Shown here: one piece after another, positions 13,800 to 15,333 of the stretch | Numbering within the stretch: position 1 is the first letter of the stretch | Layout: the number at the start of each line of letters is the position of its first letter | Assembly (NCBI GenBank): GCA_020440405.1 | Contig: JAGROF010000123.1 | Coordinates: 1-15,333 of the forward strand | From: Chlamydiia bacterium | GTDB lineage: Bacteria > Chlamydiota > Chlamydiia > Chlamydiales > Simkaniaceae | Length of the DNA stretch: 15,333 nucleotides | Reading direction: 5' to 3' | Program-made: the position numbers and the translations under genes | Notes under the pieces: model-generated | Databases searched by the model: none | Seen by the model: the letters and a program-made list of their open reading frames with translations, nothing else | Told to the model about the DNA's origin: nothing

Positions 13800-15333
13800 G
13801 CGCCTCCTCCTGAATATTGGGATCCTTGGAAAACCACGCGACAAGGTTTAGAGTTAGGGGGAGCAGCGATGCTATCCATTTCATGGAAAAGATACGTGCG
13901 AAAGAACGTCATAAGATAGTCTTGGTAGTTATTCACTCCTTCGATCCTTCTCTGGTTATATTCTAACTCTGCTAAAGGGGTTTGATCAAAGCGAACAAGC
14001 TCAGTTCCCCGTTCAAAAAGATGGAGGAGATTGCGAATGACAAAATGCGGCTGCAATAAATAATCACGCCTATTAATCTGCAGATACTCATCTTTCCTGT
14101 TATGTTGCTCTACCTCTTTTGAGTCAAATCGACGTCCATAAATTGCATCACATCCATTCAGGTAAAAACCCTTTACAGGAAAATATCTTAAGTGAGTGAG
14201 GGTGTCACAATCAAGGAGTTGGCAAAAGCTTAAATCAAAGTATTGCAAATTAGGGAAGCTATAGGAGAGCTTAGGCATAAGCGCTTTTAAATGACTGGTT
14301 CTGACTGCCGTTCCTCTTAAAAAGGAGAGCTTTGTCACACAAAAACCAAAGCAATGGAAATGTTGGTTGGTGTCTACAGGAGGAAAATGCTCGCTAATTT
14401 CAAGGTGGCGTGCTGGATCCAGTCGATCTTTATTCACAATCCTAAAAGCTTTTTGATTGAATGCATTGAGTTGATCTAAGATATTGTTGTGTGGTGTTTC
14501 AATAAGGTGCACAACACGTCCACCTCCTGCCTCTTCTCGATAATCGGTCCAAAGAACAATGTGGTCTTGGCTGAGCTCACGAGGCTCTGCATCCAGTTGG
14601 CAGTCTCTTACGTCAAAGCAAGCAAGACGAGGAAAGCGCTCTGCAAGCTGCCTAAGTTTTGCAACCTCTAAAAGAACCTTTTCTCTTCCCGCACGGTTAT
14701 CCCTTAAAACAAGAGTATGAATCTGGGCCAGTGTAGAGGCTCTTTCATCAAGAGTTAGAAGGGTATTCACATTTGCGTTGACAAGTTCCAGTTGTCCAAT
14801 CTGATGGCGTTTACTGAGCAAGATTGTTAGGTGCTCTGAAGAGATCCTTTGGCAATCGATCCGTAAAGTTAGAAGTCCTTTGGGGTGGATCACAAAGTCA
14901 GGCCTAGCAAGCTCTTCGATAACGGTGTAACCGGTGTCGTCATAAACTCCTACATCCTCTGAATTTGCAGATAAAATGACGGGACATTTAGTGGTTTCAA
15001 ATGTAAACTGTTCTCGCTCGGGGGTGCCCCAAAAAGCGCGAGAAAGAGCTTTGAATTGCCCCTCTGAAGGTCCTTCTGAAACATTCAGTGTAATTCCTGC
15101 CATCTCTGGTAGTCTTAAGATCCCTTGGATTTCTTCGACCCTATCGGGTTGAATCAGAGGAAACATTTTAACAACTGCTTCTTGTTTTGCAGTGCGATTT
15201 TCTTCTTCAAGGCGTCTCTTGTCCTCTCGGAGTCCCCTAACTTCTGCTTCGCTTGTAGAGGGGGGACGGTCTTCACGCGCAGGCCTTACCAAAACAGTAG
15301 GATCCAGAATAGAAGGAACCCAAATCACAATAG
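13796..15333 (-). CDS. Leucine-rich-repeat-like protein, probably partial at the window edge
   Basis: At least 510 residues. The frame remains open to the end of the window; GTG15328 is the first possible start seen, but the true start may lie outside. Residues about 25-55 form a charged, probably coiled helix (EAEVRGLREDKRRLEEEN). Leu-rich segments with LRR-like spacing occur at about 150-210 (LLTLRIDCQRI..., QLELVNANVNTLL, IHTLVLRDNR), 232-247 (FPRLACFDVRDCQLD) and 358-395 (FPNLQYFDLSFCQLLD, FYLNGCD). The repeats are irregular and no F-box or catalytic motif is seen. No membrane segment is evident. Large LRR proteins in chlamydia-like organisms are often proposed as host-directed effectors; that is inference here. 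It is convergent with aroC. Confidence 0.7.
   Translation of the reverse strand, partial: IVIWVPSILDPTVLVRPAREDRPPSTSEAEVRGLREDKRRLEEENRTAKQEAVVKMFPLIQPDRVEEIQGILRLPEMAGITLNVSEGPSEGQFKALSRAFWGTPEREQFTFETTKCPVILSANSEDVGVYDDTGYTVIEELARPDFVIHPKGLLTLRIDCQRISSEHLTILLSKRHQIGQLELVNANVNTLLTLDERASTLAQIHTLVLRDNRAGREKVLLEVAKLRQLAERFPRLACFDVRDCQLDAEPRELSQDHIVLWTDYREEAGGGRVVHLIETPHNNILDQLNAFNQKAFRIVNKDRLDPARHLEISEHFPPVDTNQHFHCFGFCVTKLSFLRGTAVRTSHLKALMPKLSYSFPNLQYFDLSFCQLLDCDTLTHLRYFPVKGFYLNGCDAIYGRRFDSKEVEQHNRKDEYLQINRRDYLLQPHFVIRNLLHLFERGTELVRFDQTPLAELEYNQRRIEGVNNYQDYLMTFFRTYLFHEMDSIAAPPNSKPCRVVFQGSQYSGGGA

Noticed and set aside
1..15333. tRNA or rRNA genes, CRISPR arrays, prophage, replication origin
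   Set aside because: No cloverleaf, rRNA-like sequence, regularly spaced repeat array, phage gene or DnaA-box cluster was seen on reading both strands.

Overview
The window comes from a chlamydia, most likely an environmental 'Chlamydia-like' lineage (Parachlamydiales in the broad sense) rather than genus Chlamydia. The best markers are a ribosomal protein L28 that matches chlamydial L28 as I remember it ([22 protein letters not shown]), an AroA with chlamydia-type motifs (PPSKSH, NSGI.LRF, GQDSQ, VPGD.SS), rpmB followed directly by a phospholipase-D-family gene, and several small membrane proteins that look like inclusion-membrane proteins. The species cannot be named from this sequence alone.

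Layout. 1-228: intergenic, with the end of a dispersed repeat (6-27) and a strong hairpin followed by a T-run (110-190). 229-2137: a two-gene unit, a secreted transglutaminase-like/TPR protein and a small secreted protein. 2134-4816: clpB, the disaggregase, behind a near-consensus promoter. 6689-4813 (minus strand): sthA (soluble transhydrogenase) and a small membrane protein, convergent on clpB. 6721-6890: a palindromic miniature transposon-like element with 15-bp terminal inverted repeats and a 5-bp direct repeat, in the divergent spacer between sthA and rpmB. 6962-8114: rpmB overlapping a two-HKD phospholipase-D-like gene whose 3' end runs into very AT-rich DNA. 8168-9655: two unrecognised membrane proteins with near-identical promoter/start regions and similar protein ends. 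9696-9863: a second palindromic element whose right end contains part of the aroB start codon. 9862-13799: a tightly overlapped shikimate operon aroB-aroA-aroK-aroC. 15333-13796 (minus strand): a leucine-rich-repeat-like protein, probably open at the window edge.

Function. The aro block gives four of the seven shikimate steps: 3-dehydroquinate synthase, EPSP synthase, shikimate kinase and chorismate synthase. The DAHP synthase and dehydroquinase/shikimate dehydrogenase genes are not here. ClpB and L28 are housekeeping genes and SthA balances NADH and NADPH. The remaining genes (PLD, the three small membrane proteins, the LRR-like protein) are typical of the host-interaction repertoire of intracellular chlamydiae, but none can be given a firm function.

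The most unusual content is non-coding: two different palindromic elements placed exactly at promoters or gene starts, a repeat motif (GATAGGTTC) that recurs at two gene starts and at the window edge, and a duplicated start region in which the -10 box lies only 9-10 nt before the ATG, suggesting leaderless mRNAs.
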